Shown here one piece after another: positions 7,202 through 16,400 of a DNA stretch of 64,000 nt. Both the position numbers and the translations under genes were made by a program. This DNA is from Muribaculum gordoncarteri. Lineage in GTDB: Bacteria > Bacteroidota > Bacteroidia > Bacteroidales > Muribaculaceae. The stretch lies in the NCBI RefSeq assembly GCF_004803695.1, contig NZ_CP039393.1, positions 124,001-188,000 on the forward strand. The letters run 5' to 3'. The notes beneath the pieces were generated by a model. That model was given only the letters and a program-made list of their open reading frames with translations, had not been told where the DNA came from and ran no database searches. Position 1 is the first letter of the stretch, and each line of letters starts with the position of its first letter.

Positions 7202-8120
7202 CCTGATAATTTTCGTAGTTTCTAATTAGTAATTCTGTTAGAGTTCCGCGTTTGGTCGCATTGGCATTGATACACCTTTTGGCATATACTCTCTCAATGA
7301 AGAAATCTTCATATAATTTATCAAAGAAGTCATCTTCCACATTGCGACCTTTGCAGTCTGAATTACTGAGCATTGCAAAACACCCTCCTGCCGAGAGGTT
7401 TGAGTAAAAATCTTTCAGGCGTATTTGCTCGTTATCGTCAAACGATTCCTTTACATAAGAATTGAAGCTTGATGTGGCATCAAGAGGACGATAAGGTGGA
7501 TCAAAATAAAAGAATGTATATCCTTGAACATGTTCCGCAGTATGCGAAAAATCCCCGTTTAACAGTTCAACTTTTTGCAAGAGTTCACTATCCGCGAGAA
7601 TCAACTCTTCATCGCAAATTGTCGGATTGGCATATCGTCCAAACGGAACGTTAAATCCACCTTTGGAGTTCTCTCGATATAGGCCGTTAAAACAAGTGCG
7701 ATTCAGGAATATCATATAGGCAGCTTCTTCGACATCAGTCAATTGCGATTGGTTAAATCGGTTTCTTATATTGAGGTAAAAATCTTTTTGTTGATCATAT
7801 TCAACAAATGACTTAAATGTATTTTGGAGTTCATTTAGGGTGCCGATTAATGAAAAAGGTTCGTCACGGATGACGGTATAGGTCTTTATAAGATGGGGGT
7901 TAATGTCATTGACAATAGCTCTTTTGATATTGGGATACTTCTGAAGCATGAAAAAAAGCATAGCGCCTCCCCCCACAAACGGTTCGATGTAGGTTACATC
8001 ATATTCGTGACGGAATGTTTCCGGCAAAAATGAGTCTATGGTAGGAAGCAACTGGGTTTTGCCTCCTGCCCATTTGAGAAAGGGCTTTGCCTTTGTTTTT
8101 GTCATAGTTTGTACTATCAT
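7173..8120 (-). CDS. dpnM: DpnM/Dam-type DNA adenine methyltransferase
   Basis: This alpha-type (D12 class) N6-adenine methyltransferase has KPFLKWAGGKTQLLPTI at the start (SAM-binding motif I) and the catalytic YFDPPYRPL (DPPY) near residue 195. EPFVGGGAMLFFM and FLNRTCFNGLYR are characteristic of Dam and M.DpnII. It protects double-stranded GATC sites. It is first in the operon, so methylase is made before the nuclease. Translation may begin at the first ATG or five codons on at MTKTKAKP. Confidence 0.93.
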   Translation of the reverse strand: MIVQTMTKTKAKPFLKWAGGKTQLLPTIDSFLPETFRHEYDVTYIEPFVGGGAMLFFMLQKYPNIKRAIVNDINPHLIKTYTVIRDEPFSLIGTLNELQNTFKSFVEYDQQKDFYLNIRNRFNQSQLTDVEEAAYMIFLNRTCFNGLYRENSKGGFNVPFGRYANPTICDEELILADSELLQKVELLNGDFSHTAEHVQGYTFFYFDPPYRPLDATSSFNSYVKESFDDNEQIRLKDFYSNLSAGGCFAMLSNSDCKGRNVEDDFFDKLYEDFFIERVYAKRCINANATKRGTLTELLIRNYENYQGEPTNLFNS

Positions 8121-8453
8121 TCAGTTCCAAGCGAATAAACGAAAAGCTCCATACGCAGTTATTTTTTAGTTTTATAGTGTTTGAGTCTGCTGCTTTGGAG
8201 CTTAATAGTTCTGTATCTTTATCAACGGCATTGAAATTTCTGCCATTTTTTGATTTTGCGGTTGTTATAATGCAAAATTACGAATAATTTCCGAGGCGTC
8301 AATTGAATGTGTTGAGAAACATATTATGTCCTTATTAATCACGGCCAGTTATTATGTTGAGGGCAAAGAGTATCGGGTGATTATCTTTGGGTGATTGAGA
8401 GTGAATTCTATTGAATAAAGGTATCTAAATGTATTTAGAATGAAGGTATGTAT
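8121..8453. promoter_or_regulatory. Promoter and leader of the DpnII operon in a gene-free stretch
   Basis: About 400 bp without a gene lie between dpnM and the FKBP gene. On the minus strand TAATTTTG (8273-8280) is a plausible -7 box, giving a leader of about 145 nt. The leader holds an 8-bp inverted repeat, AAGCTCCA (8144-8151) with TGGAGCTT (8196-8203), which could form a stem near the 5' end. The remainder is AT-rich and I see no coding signal. A 16-bp sequence around 8423-8438 recurs at 47090-47105. Confidence 0.45.
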
Positions 8454-8494
8454 CGAGGCTGCCGGGGTGCGTGGTTGGCGCTTCGGCAGCCTCG
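8454..8494 (-). terminator. Terminator of the rhodanese-FKBP operon
   Basis: A perfect 11-bp stem (CGAGGCTGCCG/CGGCAGCCTCG) with a 19-nt loop lies 26 nt beyond the FKBP stop codon. The downstream T tract is poor. Confidence 0.65.
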
Positions 8495-8519
8495 TGTAGG
8501 CGTGGGGGAGAGGAGGGGG

Positions 8520-8918
8520 TTACATGACTCCGTGTAGCTCAATCTCGAATATGAGGGTTGAGCCGCCGGGGATGCCAGGCTGGGATAGGCGGCCATAACC
8601 CATTTCGGCAGGGAGGTATATTTCCCATTTGTCGCCGACATGCATTTGCTGCAGGGCTATGATCCATCCTTGAATCAGCTCACGCAGTCGCATGGCTACG
8701 GGAGCGCCTCCCCGGCTGCTGTCAAATTGCTTGCCGTTGATTGTGCGTCCGGTGTAGTGGACGGTCACGACGCTGTTGCGATTGGGCGAAGGGGAGTCGG
8801 GGCGGCCACGTTTCAACACTTTATAGTAGATGCCCTTGTCGATAGGGAGTACGCCGGGTTCATTGGCCTTGTTTTGGAGCCATTCGCGGTTCTTTATGAT
8901 ATACTCTTGTTTAGCCAT
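8520..8918 (-). CDS. FKBP-type peptidyl-prolyl cis-trans isomerase
   Basis: The 132-residue protein is one FKBP domain with a 45-residue N-terminal extension. Signature segments are VTVHYTGRTINGKQFDSS, LIQGWIIALQQMHVGDKW, AEMGYG and LIFEIELHGV. It catalyses prolyl isomerisation and helps folding. There is no signal peptide, so a cytosolic location is expected. It starts 11 nt after the rhodanese lipoprotein gene, so the two form an operon. Confidence 0.92.
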   Translation of the reverse strand: MAKQEYIIKNREWLQNKANEPGVLPIDKGIYYKVLKRGRPDSPSPNRNSVVTVHYTGRTINGKQFDSSRGGAPVAMRLRELIQGWIIALQQMHVGDKWEIYLPAEMGYGRLSQPGIPGGSTLIFEIELHGVM

Positions 8919-8929
8919 CGGAGTCTACG

Positions 8930-9316
8930 TTATTCGGTTGTAACGGGGAGTCCTTGTCGGTTCCAGCTCAGTATGCCGCCTCTCATGTCGTAGACGGTCA
9001 ATCCGAGTTTCTGCATCTTCTCGGCAGCATTGTGACTGCGGCGTCCGCTGCGGCAATAGATATAGTAATGCTTTGTCTTGTCAAGCTTCTTTATGCCTTC
9101 GTCAAATGCCGGCTCGTCAAGAAAATCAAGCAATTGTGCGTTTTTAAGATGCCCCTCGGCATATTCCGACGGTTTGCGCACATCAATCACGACAGCCATC
9201 GAGTCGGTGTTTACGGCATCGTTGAATTGCTGCGGAGAGAGTTCGTTGACATCGGAGGCCGAGCAACTTGTGCAGATGCCCAATGCGGCCAATATCGCCA
9301 TGAGTATACGTTTCAT
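8930..9316 (-). CDS. Rhodanese-like lipoprotein
   Basis: The 128-residue protein has a lipoprotein signal ending at CTSC and one rhodanese domain: VIDVRKPSEYAEGHLKNA, then the active-site loop CRSGRRSHNAA with its catalytic cysteine, then YDMRGGILSWNRQGLP. Single-domain periplasmic rhodaneses carry sulfane sulfur or act in thiol redox chemistry; the exact role is unknown. A TAAATTTG box lies about 50 nt upstream. Confidence 0.9.
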   Translation of the reverse strand: MKRILMAILAALGICTSCSASDVNELSPQQFNDAVNTDSMAVVIDVRKPSEYAEGHLKNAQLLDFLDEPAFDEGIKKLDKTKHYYIYCRSGRRSHNAAEKMQKLGLTVYDMRGGILSWNRQGLPVTTE

Positions 9317-9367
9317 AATTTTTCGGTTTTTATTGATGTTTTTGGGTTCACGCCATCAGCGCTATTA

Positions 9368-9375
9368 CAAATTTA
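9368..9375 (-). promoter_or_regulatory. -7 box of the rhodanese-FKBP operon
   Basis: TAAATTTG on the minus strand matches TAnnTTTG and lies 52 nt before the rhodanese start codon. Confidence 0.5.
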
Positions 9376-9444
9376 GGCATTTTCGTTAAATCGCGCTTAC
9401 TGTGGGGGAAATATTTTGTTGTTGTGGTTGTTGCCTGAATTTAC

Positions 9445-9452
9445 TATCTTTG
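9445..9452 (+). promoter_or_regulatory. -7 box before the truncated GH2 gene
   Basis: TATCTTTG fits TAnnTTTG, with a TTG 20 nt upstream (9422-9424) at the right -33 distance. The promoter therefore seems to have outlived the gene it served. Confidence 0.5.
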
Positions 9453-9497
9453 TTGAACGTGAAAAAATTGAAAACTGATCAAATAATCCATTTATCC

Positions 9498-9761
9498 ATG
9501 AAGAAAGAACGTGCAGCTATTGCTTTGATGCTTATCGTGACATCCTTAATGCTCAATGCCCGCGAGATCATAGACTTGAATCGTGACTGGCGGTTTCATC
9601 GGGGGGATTCTAAAATGTGGCAATCACCCGATGTCGATGATGGCGATTGGGAAGTGATCAATGTGCCTCATAACATAACGAGCGAGGCGGATGACGACGG
9701 TAAGTTCGGTGCGGTAGGTATAGCTGAGGCTGATGGCTTTTGCAGGTATAATATTGTTTGA
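9498..9761 (+). pseudogene. Truncated glycoside hydrolase family 2 gene (N-terminal stub)
   Basis: From MKKERAAIALML there is a secretion signal followed by the start of a GH2 sugar-binding domain: REIIDLNRDWRFHRGD, DDGDWEVINVPHNI and DGFCRYNI. The frame stops after about 87 codons, whereas GH2 enzymes are usually 600-1000 residues, and no continuation is visible downstream. The break coincides with the left edge of the AT-rich polysaccharide locus, so the gene was probably cut when that locus was inserted or rearranged. It is not expected to encode an active enzyme. Confidence 0.8.
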
Positions 9762-9850
9762 ACCGTTCGACGATGCGGTAAATTCCCTTCGTAGAGTGTG
9801 TAGAGGAAACTTTGATACAGGGATTATATTTTTATAAAACTAGCGAATGG

Positions 9851-10612
9851 CTATTTAATGAATTTTAAAACGCCATGGAATAAATATTGAAACATGAAAT
9901 ATGAAGCTACGACAGGTTTAACACCCTCTATTTTTCTCAATATTATCCATTGATTTTTGATCATATTGAATTTATTAGATGATCGGCTATTCGGTTGCTC
10001 TCGATAAAGGGCTAAAACTTGCCCAACATTATATGCGATGACTTCTTTCTTAAGAATGTCCAGCCAAAAGACAAAATCTTCCTTTGGAATGTGTTTGAAT
10101 CTCGTATCGCCTATTATTTCCCTCTTAATCAATGCTGTTAAGCACGGAATTGTGCATGTTTCTATTACATCCCAAAAAGAAGCAGACTCGGGCATCTTTA
10201 CTATTCGATTATTCCTTTCCCCTAAATGATTTATTTTTTCATAATCTGAATAAATGAAAGAATAATCATTATTCTCTATAAACTGAATTTGTTGTTCAAG
10301 TTTATTTGGTAGCCATATGTCATCGGCATCAAGAAATGCTATGTATTTTCCACAAGCATTGTCTATGCCAATATTCCTTGGCAAAGAAGGAGAACCGGAT
10401 TTCTCATTAGTCTGGAAATACTTAATTCTATGATCCCGATCAGCATATTCCTTTATTATTTCAGGAGAGCTATCATTGGAACAATCATCTATAATTAACA
10501 TTTCCCAGTTTTGAAATGACTGATTTATGACTGATTCAATAGCGGTTACAATAGTCCTTTCCGCATTATAACATGGAGTAATAATGCTCACGAAACTTTT
10601 ATTCATTATCAT
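9851..10612 (-). CDS. GT2 glycosyltransferase
   Basis: The 253-residue GT-A fold enzyme has VSIITPCYNAERTIVTAI at the N-terminus, LIIDDCSND and FLDADDIW (the DxD metal/nucleotide-sugar site near residue 97). There is no membrane anchor apart from a short C-terminal hydrophobic patch. It should add one sugar to the lipid-linked repeat unit at the inner membrane. It is the last intact gene of the minus-strand polysaccharide locus and is separated from the next GT gene by a 257-bp gap containing a gene remnant. Donor and acceptor cannot be inferred. Confidence 0.85.
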   Translation of the reverse strand: MIMNKSFVSIITPCYNAERTIVTAIESVINQSFQNWEMLIIDDCSNDSSPEIIKEYADRDHRIKYFQTNEKSGSPSLPRNIGIDNACGKYIAFLDADDIWLPNKLEQQIQFIENNDYSFIYSDYEKINHLGERNNRIVKMPESASFWDVIETCTIPCLTALIKREIIGDTRFKHIPKEDFVFWLDILKKEVIAYNVGQVLALYREQPNSRSSNKFNMIKNQWIILRKIEGVKPVVASYFMFQYLFHGVLKFIK

Positions 10613-10687
10613 GAAAATCTAATTAGCTAATAAAAACTGAATAGGTTATAAATCCCAATTGTAGAATCGATTTTCGTTGTAACCCAT

Positions 10688-10800
10688 TTAAAATAGGACT
10701 TTACCAATAATAGGCTGATGCTTCCTGATAGAGCCGTCCTCTCCTGCAGCACTTATATATATGACATCAACAACAAGTCGTTCAAGCAACAATTCCAACT
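10688..10800 (-). pseudogene. C-terminal remnant of an unidentified gene
   Basis: In the 257-bp gap between two glycosyltransferase genes one minus-strand frame reads about 36 codons ending in SIRKHQPIIGKVLF and a stop. It has no start codon, and stop codons lie immediately upstream. It looks like the tail of a lost gene of the locus. I do not recognise the family, and the call rests on plausible protein composition alone. Confidence 0.3.
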
Positions 10801-10869
10801 ATTACGCTGCGTATCTGATTCCCGCCGGTAATGGGATAAATGAAATGAGATGATATAACCAAAAGTCTT

Positions 10870-11946
10870 TTATTCAGAGGCAAGTAACTTCTCCCATTGT
10901 TTCATTATATAATCCGGGGCATATTTCGAAGCTCTTTGAAGCCCCCTTTTTGCATATTTTTCTCTTAATTCCAAATTCTCCGCCATAGATAATATAGCAT
11001 TAGAAAGCTTATCAACATCTTCCGGCGGAATAAGTATCCCGACCTCCCCTTTTAATAGTACCCCAGGACCTTCAGGGCAATCAAATGACACCACAGGAAC
11101 TCCTTTTGCCATAAATTCTAATATAGCCATAGAAAATCCCTCAAATCGAGAAGGCACAACGGAAAAAGCATACCGATCATAATCAATATCATTGGAATAT
11201 CCCATCAATTTAATTATATGCCCGCACTGATTATTCTCAATTAAACCGGTAAGATATTCCTTCTGGCTACCATCGCCATATATATGGATTTCCCAACCGT
11301 CCATCCTATCCTTTATGGTGGCAACTGCATTTATGAGCAAATCAAATCCCTTTTGATTCTCCAGCCTTCCTACGCATAGAATTCGGCGCGAACATGAAAT
11401 GCCTTTGGAAATTTCGTCATTAATCTTGAACGGCACCATATTTGGAATCGTTTTAGCATCAATTCCTTTTCTTATGAATTTATTGGCATCTTCATCAGTT
11501 AATGTTACAACATTCTTCATGCTTTTATATATCATTAGCCGCAATTTAAGCACGAAATAATTGGTGTAAAGTTCATATTTAAAATGTTCGCATACGATGG
11601 TTTTATTTGCATATCCGCATAGCCATAAGAATAGTGCAGGCAATAATCCTTGAGCGATAAATAAATCTGAAGAATCTGACTTGAGAAAATTTTTCAGTTT
11701 TCTAAGAATTAGGAACTGGGTAAGAAGACGCTTTGCCATTTGTTGCTGCCTATTGTATTTCCCTTTCAGGAGACCGAGAGTTTCCACATTATTGTCCAGC
11801 AAATATGTCAAATTAGGATTCTCCTGTATAAGGGATACGACTTTAATATCGTATCCTCTGCTTACCAATTGATTGGAAAGATTTGCAGTGACTCGTTCCA
11901 TTCCTCCTCCTTGGGACATATCGGTGATAAAAAACGATATTTTCAT
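10870..11946 (-). CDS. GT4 glycosyltransferase
   Basis: The 358-residue GT-B enzyme opens with the glycine-rich acceptor-domain motif ITDMSQGGGMERVTANL. The donor-binding half has ILCVGRLENQKGFDLLINA, the EGFSMAILEFMAKGVPVVSFD signature (first Glu of the EX7E motif) and CPEGPGVLL. Such retaining transferases act at the cytosolic face of the membrane. It starts 5 nt after the next GT4 gene upstream, so the genes are co-transcribed. Its specificity is unknown. Confidence 0.9.
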   Translation of the reverse strand: MKISFFITDMSQGGGMERVTANLSNQLVSRGYDIKVVSLIQENPNLTYLLDNNVETLGLLKGKYNRQQQMAKRLLTQFLILRKLKNFLKSDSSDLFIAQGLLPALFLWLCGYANKTIVCEHFKYELYTNYFVLKLRLMIYKSMKNVVTLTDEDANKFIRKGIDAKTIPNMVPFKINDEISKGISCSRRILCVGRLENQKGFDLLINAVATIKDRMDGWEIHIYGDGSQKEYLTGLIENNQCGHIIKLMGYSNDIDYDRYAFSVVPSRFEGFSMAILEFMAKGVPVVSFDCPEGPGVLLKGEVGILIPPEDVDKLSNAILSMAENLELREKYAKRGLQRASKYAPDYIMKQWEKLLASE

Positions 11947-11951
11947 TGTTT

Positions 11952-13052
11952 TTATGATAAGATTGATTCGTACAAAGCAAGATATTCCGATGCCATCTTT
12001 TCACTTGTGAAATTTAGCGCTTGGCTATAGCCGTTTTCTATTTTAGAATTTCTATAATTATCGTTCTCAAGCAGTTGTTTTAGTATGATAGTAAGTCTTT
12101 CCACATCACCTGGTTCAAACAAGAGATCCTGATCTCCAATCACCTCTTTAAGTCCGGGTACATTTGTTCCTACCGATGGAATGCCTGCTGTCATATACTC
12201 TGCTGCCACAAGCCCAAAACCATCCCAATAGGAAGACAAAACTCCGACATCACAACCCTTAAGAATGGTTTCCGGATTTGTGACATTGCCTAATAAATGC
12301 ACACGATGCTTCATATTAAGAGCTTTTGTCGAAGCTTCAATCTGAGTTTTTAAATAACCATCACCACAAAAGACAGCGTGGACATTATTGGGTAGATTCT
12401 TTATTGCTTTTATTAAGGTAATAGGATCCTTCGGATGCTCCAAACGTCCGACCATTACAATATATTTATTGCCGTCAGTACATCCAACATAATCTTCTAA
12501 ATTGTTTATCGCATTTCTGTATTTGTTTATGTCTATGCCATTAGTTATAGTAGTTATCTTATTGATGAGTCTGTCATTGTCAAGCCACTTTACAAGAGAA
12601 TCATAAACAGGTGGCGATATGCACACTATTTTATCATAATTGCTGTACATCCACCGGTCAAAATATTTCAAAAGTTTATAATTACGCCTGTTGTTCCATG
12701 TACTATGTTCAGTTGTAATTACCTTCGGGATATTATTCGGAGATTTTAACATTGATGCCAATGCCCCATATAATTGTTCAGGGAATTGATGCACATGAAC
12801 AATGTCGTATTCCCGCATAGTTTTTATCAGACTCTTAAGCTGGCGATAAGTATATCTATTTGATGTTGGAGAAATGAAAGTCCTTACTCCAATGTCCTCA
12901 TATTTCCCTGATGAATCGATCAAGTGTGGCTCATTGCACATCGATAATTGATCAACATTATGTCCTCGGGATGTACAATATTTAGAAAGTTCATAAACTA
13001 TCGACGCAACACCCCCAATTGCAGTAGAACCTGTAAAATGTAAAATTTTCAT
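11952..13052 (-). CDS. GT4 glycosyltransferase
   Basis: The 366-residue GT-B protein starts with ILHFTGSTAIGGVASIVYELSKY and contains VHVHQFPEQLYG, YIVMVGRLEHPKDPITLIKAI and a C-terminal donor site (SSYWDGFGLVAAEYMTAGIPSVGT). The EX7E glutamate is replaced: the sequence reads DGFGLVAAEY, as in several GT4 subfamilies. It is the middle gene of three consecutive GT4 genes, with 5 nt after it and 14 nt before it. Confidence 0.88.
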   Translation of the reverse strand: MKILHFTGSTAIGGVASIVYELSKYCTSRGHNVDQLSMCNEPHLIDSSGKYEDIGVRTFISPTSNRYTYRQLKSLIKTMREYDIVHVHQFPEQLYGALASMLKSPNNIPKVITTEHSTWNNRRNYKLLKYFDRWMYSNYDKIVCISPPVYDSLVKWLDNDRLINKITTITNGIDINKYRNAINNLEDYVGCTDGNKYIVMVGRLEHPKDPITLIKAIKNLPNNVHAVFCGDGYLKTQIEASTKALNMKHRVHLLGNVTNPETILKGCDVGVLSSYWDGFGLVAAEYMTAGIPSVGTNVPGLKEVIGDQDLLFEPGDVERLTIILKQLLENDNYRNSKIENGYSQALNFTSEKMASEYLALYESILS

Positions 13053-13066
13053 TGGTTATTATGCTT

Positions 13067-14131
13067 TTATAAAATGTTTTCCCATTGCGACTTTATTGCT
13101 TCGGGACTATATCTTTTCAAAGCATCAATTCGCGCCTTTTCACCTGCGAGTCTAAGAGTATCAATGTCCTTTAATCTCAGCTCAATCTCTTTAGCTAAAG
13201 CATCAATGTTTTCCGAAGGCACAAGCCATCCGTCGATTCCATGACGGATTACCTCACGGGGCGAATTCGGACAATCGAAACATATGCTCGGGAGGCCCAT
13301 TGTTTTTGCTTCAATCAAGACCAGGACAAGGCCTTCATATCGTGACGACAGCACAAAACATGACGCATTTTGAAACTCCTCAACGATATTGGGGGTTGAC
13401 GGTTTGAAAATCACGGAATCTGAAATACCCAGTTTCTCTGCAAGATCAATATTGTCTTCTTTAAGCTTTCCGTCGCCAACTATAGTCAGCAACCATCCCT
13501 GAGGCTTTGACTTGGCCCAAGCTTTTAGTAAAAGATCGAATCCTTTTTGTTCGGAATGTCGCCCGACGGCAAGAAGCACCTTATTTTCTATTCTTGAAGG
13601 ATTGTTTGATCCTATAGAGGTAAAATTGGGTATCACGATTATGTCAGGTGCCTTTTTCTTTCGATAATCAACGGCATCAGCTTCTGTCAGGACTACGGTC
13701 TTGTCAACAAACCATGGTGCAACTGACTTGAATAATGTCCCCGCCTTTGAGCCGGCAAATATATTAAAGTGTTCCCAACCTATATTTCTTATCCCGAGTC
13801 CGATAATTGCTGGAGCTGAAATCCGTATGAGAGGTGTCGCAACAGTAATTATAACCTCAGGGTACAACTCTTTACATATTTTTCTGAATAATCGGATATT
13901 TCTTATATTCAGACTTTTCAGTGATGAGAAAGTTTTATTGAATGAGGAGTTTAATGACATTATTTTGACTTTTGGCGAAACTGCATAAGGACATTCCTCA
14001 GCTTTGAACAGGTCAATAGTGACGATAGATACTTTATAATCTTCACTAAGCAAATTGGCCAACTCTACAGTCATTCGCTCAATTCCGGCACGATTCCTCA
14101 ACGCCTCACAAAATAGCAGTATTTTTTTCAT
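13067..14131 (-). CDS. GT4 glycosyltransferase
   Basis: Starting at MKKILLFCEAL, the protein has the GIERMTVELANLLSEDY acceptor-domain loop, VLLAVGRHSEQKGFDLLLKAW and SSRYEGLVLVLIEAKTMGLPSICFDCPNSPREV. It is a full-length GT-B transferase. A start six codons earlier is possible, but the chosen ATG begins directly after the end of the preceding acyltransferase pseudogene. It is the first of three adjacent GT4 genes likely acting in sequence on one repeat unit. Confidence 0.88.
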   Translation of the reverse strand: MKKILLFCEALRNRAGIERMTVELANLLSEDYKVSIVTIDLFKAEECPYAVSPKVKIMSLNSSFNKTFSSLKSLNIRNIRLFRKICKELYPEVIITVATPLIRISAPAIIGLGIRNIGWEHFNIFAGSKAGTLFKSVAPWFVDKTVVLTEADAVDYRKKKAPDIIVIPNFTSIGSNNPSRIENKVLLAVGRHSEQKGFDLLLKAWAKSKPQGWLLTIVGDGKLKEDNIDLAEKLGISDSVIFKPSTPNIVEEFQNASCFVLSSRYEGLVLVLIEAKTMGLPSICFDCPNSPREVIRHGIDGWLVPSENIDALAKEIELRLKDIDTLRLAGEKARIDALKRYSPEAIKSQWENIL

Positions 14132-14132
14132 A

Positions 14133-15135
14133 TTATTTATTTTCTCCAAGAAAATATATTCTACAGAATCTACTTTTTTTCATCACAGAGATAATTGTAA
14201 GGCATAGAATGATAACGATTATATTATAGGAGCAGTTACAAGATTGAATAAGCCCCATGAAACATTGGAAAAGTTGAGAGTCTTCATCATGAAGTGTTCT
14301 AAAAGTATTGCCTGAATAAGATATATTCCTAAGGTTTCAGAACCCCATCTAGATATATACTCCCCATATTTTGTATCATTATATTTCTGTCCGATACCTA
14401 CAAATAACGAAATTACTGAAAGAGAACCAAAAATTCCCATTGTTATTATATATGCTTGAATTGACAGGTAAAAGCCTATTCCCGGCGATTTTATGTATTT
14501 ATGCAGCCTTAAAACAGGATATGAAAACATTTCGTAATCATCAAAGCAGAACAATATCATATAGCATATTAGACATACTAAAAAAATTCTTATCCAATAT
14601 TTTTCAATATATTATACTCTATGACTATATAAGTAGGCTCCAACCAAAAAGGATGGATACATTTCATTTACTTTATAAGCAAACACAAATTGACTAATGA
14701 CTAGTGTAAGAATAATTCCAATAGTTACGTTTGGCATTTTTCTACATACCCAATAAAGCAAAGAGAAACAAAATAGGCTCTTTAAAAACCAATAACACCT
14801 GACAAGAGTCCCTACGTAACTGCCCCCTCCTCAACAAAATAACACCATGAGATGCCAAACAATACACCGAATGAGATTGACGGTACAATTAACCTTTTCC
14901 ATTTCTTTGCAACAATATCAGAAAACTTTAGGTTAAATATTTTTGATCCAAAATAACCTGAAATAGCCATAAACAATGGCATGTGGAAAGAAGAAACAAA
15001 TCGATATATGATGTTCTCTTTAATATCATAACTGTAATTCTGCAGGTGTAAAATGCAATGGCCATATACGACAAGAAATATGGCAAAGAGTTTAATGGCG
15101 TCAAATGCAAGTAACCGCTTATTATTCTGACTCAT
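14133..15135 (-). pseudogene. Acyltransferase family 3 pseudogene (two frameshifts, one stop)
   Basis: The 5' part (MSQNNKRLLAFDAIKLFAIF, VVYGHC, SSFHMPLFMAISGYF) is a clear acyltransferase-3 start with the catalytic His in the usual place. The frame breaks at a five-G run near 14821 (minus strand) and continues in another frame as VRCYWFLKSLFCFSLLYW. It then meets an in-frame TAA, resumes as YIEKYWIRIFLVCL into the later helices (SETLGIYLIQAILLEHF), and shifts again before a terminal IIIVIILCLTIISVMKKS. The total length of about 330 codons is normal for the family. It would have O-acetylated the polysaccharide and is now presumably inactive. Confidence 0.82.
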
Positions 15136-15287
15136 AGTTTTGATAATAATGTGAAATAATTTAAAGCTCTAAAATGGGAATGGGTTGATTTAACAATACA
15201 TTACTCTGATAGAACACTAAACCAGTTATTTGAAATTTCGAAAATTTCTTTAACCCTTCTCAAACCAGGATAACTTTATCCATATCA

Positions 15288-16397
15288 TTATGATTGAAAT
15301 ATTTTAGTTATGTATTGGTATGCTTTTTCACGTAGGGGCCCCAATTTTTCATTAACGCCAATATAGTCAATTGAATTAGAGAATATCTTATCAATTGAGT
15401 TATCTTTACTTACGAGTCGATCAGTGAGGCCGTAAGGCTGAAGCATTGAAGTGAGTTTTGGCAATGCAGATTCTCTGCCGATAGTAGCAAATTGACGTTC
15501 GGTAATAATGGAGAAAATGGTACCATGGAATGTTTCTGATATTACCAAATCCGCATTCTTGAACCAACTGAACAGTTCGAGCGGAGTTGGAATTATTGCC
15601 CTGTCGCACCAGTCATATCTTGACATAACGCATATTAGTTTTTTTCCGGTCCTCTTTGCAAAATCTTTGATTGCTTTAATTTCTTTCTTATCGTTGATAC
15701 GATCCGGATAGGAATAAAGTAGAATATAATTATTCTCGTCCACAGGACCCGAATTGACAATCTCTTGTTTAAAACCGTAAGCCAATACAGGATCAAGATT
15801 TATTTCGGCTTCTCGTCCCGTCAAATTCTTTACTATCTTATGGGAGTTATCATCTCGAACAGAAATATATTTCATCCTGCGAAGACTTTTTGCAATCTCT
15901 TCTCCAATACCGAGCCTAAATATGTCTTGAAGTTTTGTTCCTCCGAAAGAAGCTGCGTAGCTGACAACTTCTTTTGCTTCTTTAATATTTCCATATAGTT
16001 GGGTTGTGAAACCCCATGAAGTGGATTGACAACAATGAAATACTTCATCACTGCCAACTACTGCTAAGTCTACCGGAGGATAGTAGGGATAGTCTTTCAG
16101 CCCTAATTCTTTCCAAGCTTCTTGAAGTTTTTTTGATACCTGCTTCATAAAGCATAGAGTTTTTCTTTTCTCTATAATTCTTCCGGCAGCAATAATCTTC
16201 AACAAAGCTTTCAAACGGCTCAGATAGTATGGGAATCCTGAAGATTGGTAACCCTTAAGGTTTTTTCCTCTTATGATGTCAATATATTCGACAGATGTCG
16301 CACCCTGTTGTAGCAGTAACTGTTTTAGGGCATAAGCTTGAAGATAGGAGCCATAGTTTATTACTCTTTGCATAGAGAGGATCCCGACTTTTTTCAT
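15288..16397 (-). CDS. Polysaccharide pyruvyl transferase family protein
   Basis: The 369-residue protein begins MKKVGILSMQRVINYGSYLQ and contains VDLAVVGSDEVFHCCQ, SVRDDNS, ISETFHGTIFSI and FATIGRESALPKL, typical of the CsaB/PssM-like pyruvyl transferase superfamily. Members transfer pyruvate from PEP to make ketal groups, though many relatives in Bacteroidales loci are uncharacterised. It starts 3 nt after the FrhB-like gene; these two families are commonly neighbours in Bacteroidales polysaccharide loci, which suggests a joint modification step. Confidence 0.85.
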   Translation of the reverse strand: MKKVGILSMQRVINYGSYLQAYALKQLLLQQGATSVEYIDIIRGKNLKGYQSSGFPYYLSRLKALLKIIAAGRIIEKRKTLCFMKQVSKKLQEAWKELGLKDYPYYPPVDLAVVGSDEVFHCCQSTSWGFTTQLYGNIKEAKEVVSYAASFGGTKLQDIFRLGIGEEIAKSLRRMKYISVRDDNSHKIVKNLTGREAEINLDPVLAYGFKQEIVNSGPVDENNYILLYSYPDRINDKKEIKAIKDFAKRTGKKLICVMSRYDWCDRAIIPTPLELFSWFKNADLVISETFHGTIFSIITERQFATIGRESALPKLTSMLQPYGLTDRLVSKDNSIDKIFSNSIDYIGVNEKLGPLREKAYQYITKIFQS

Positions 16398-16400
16398 CGA

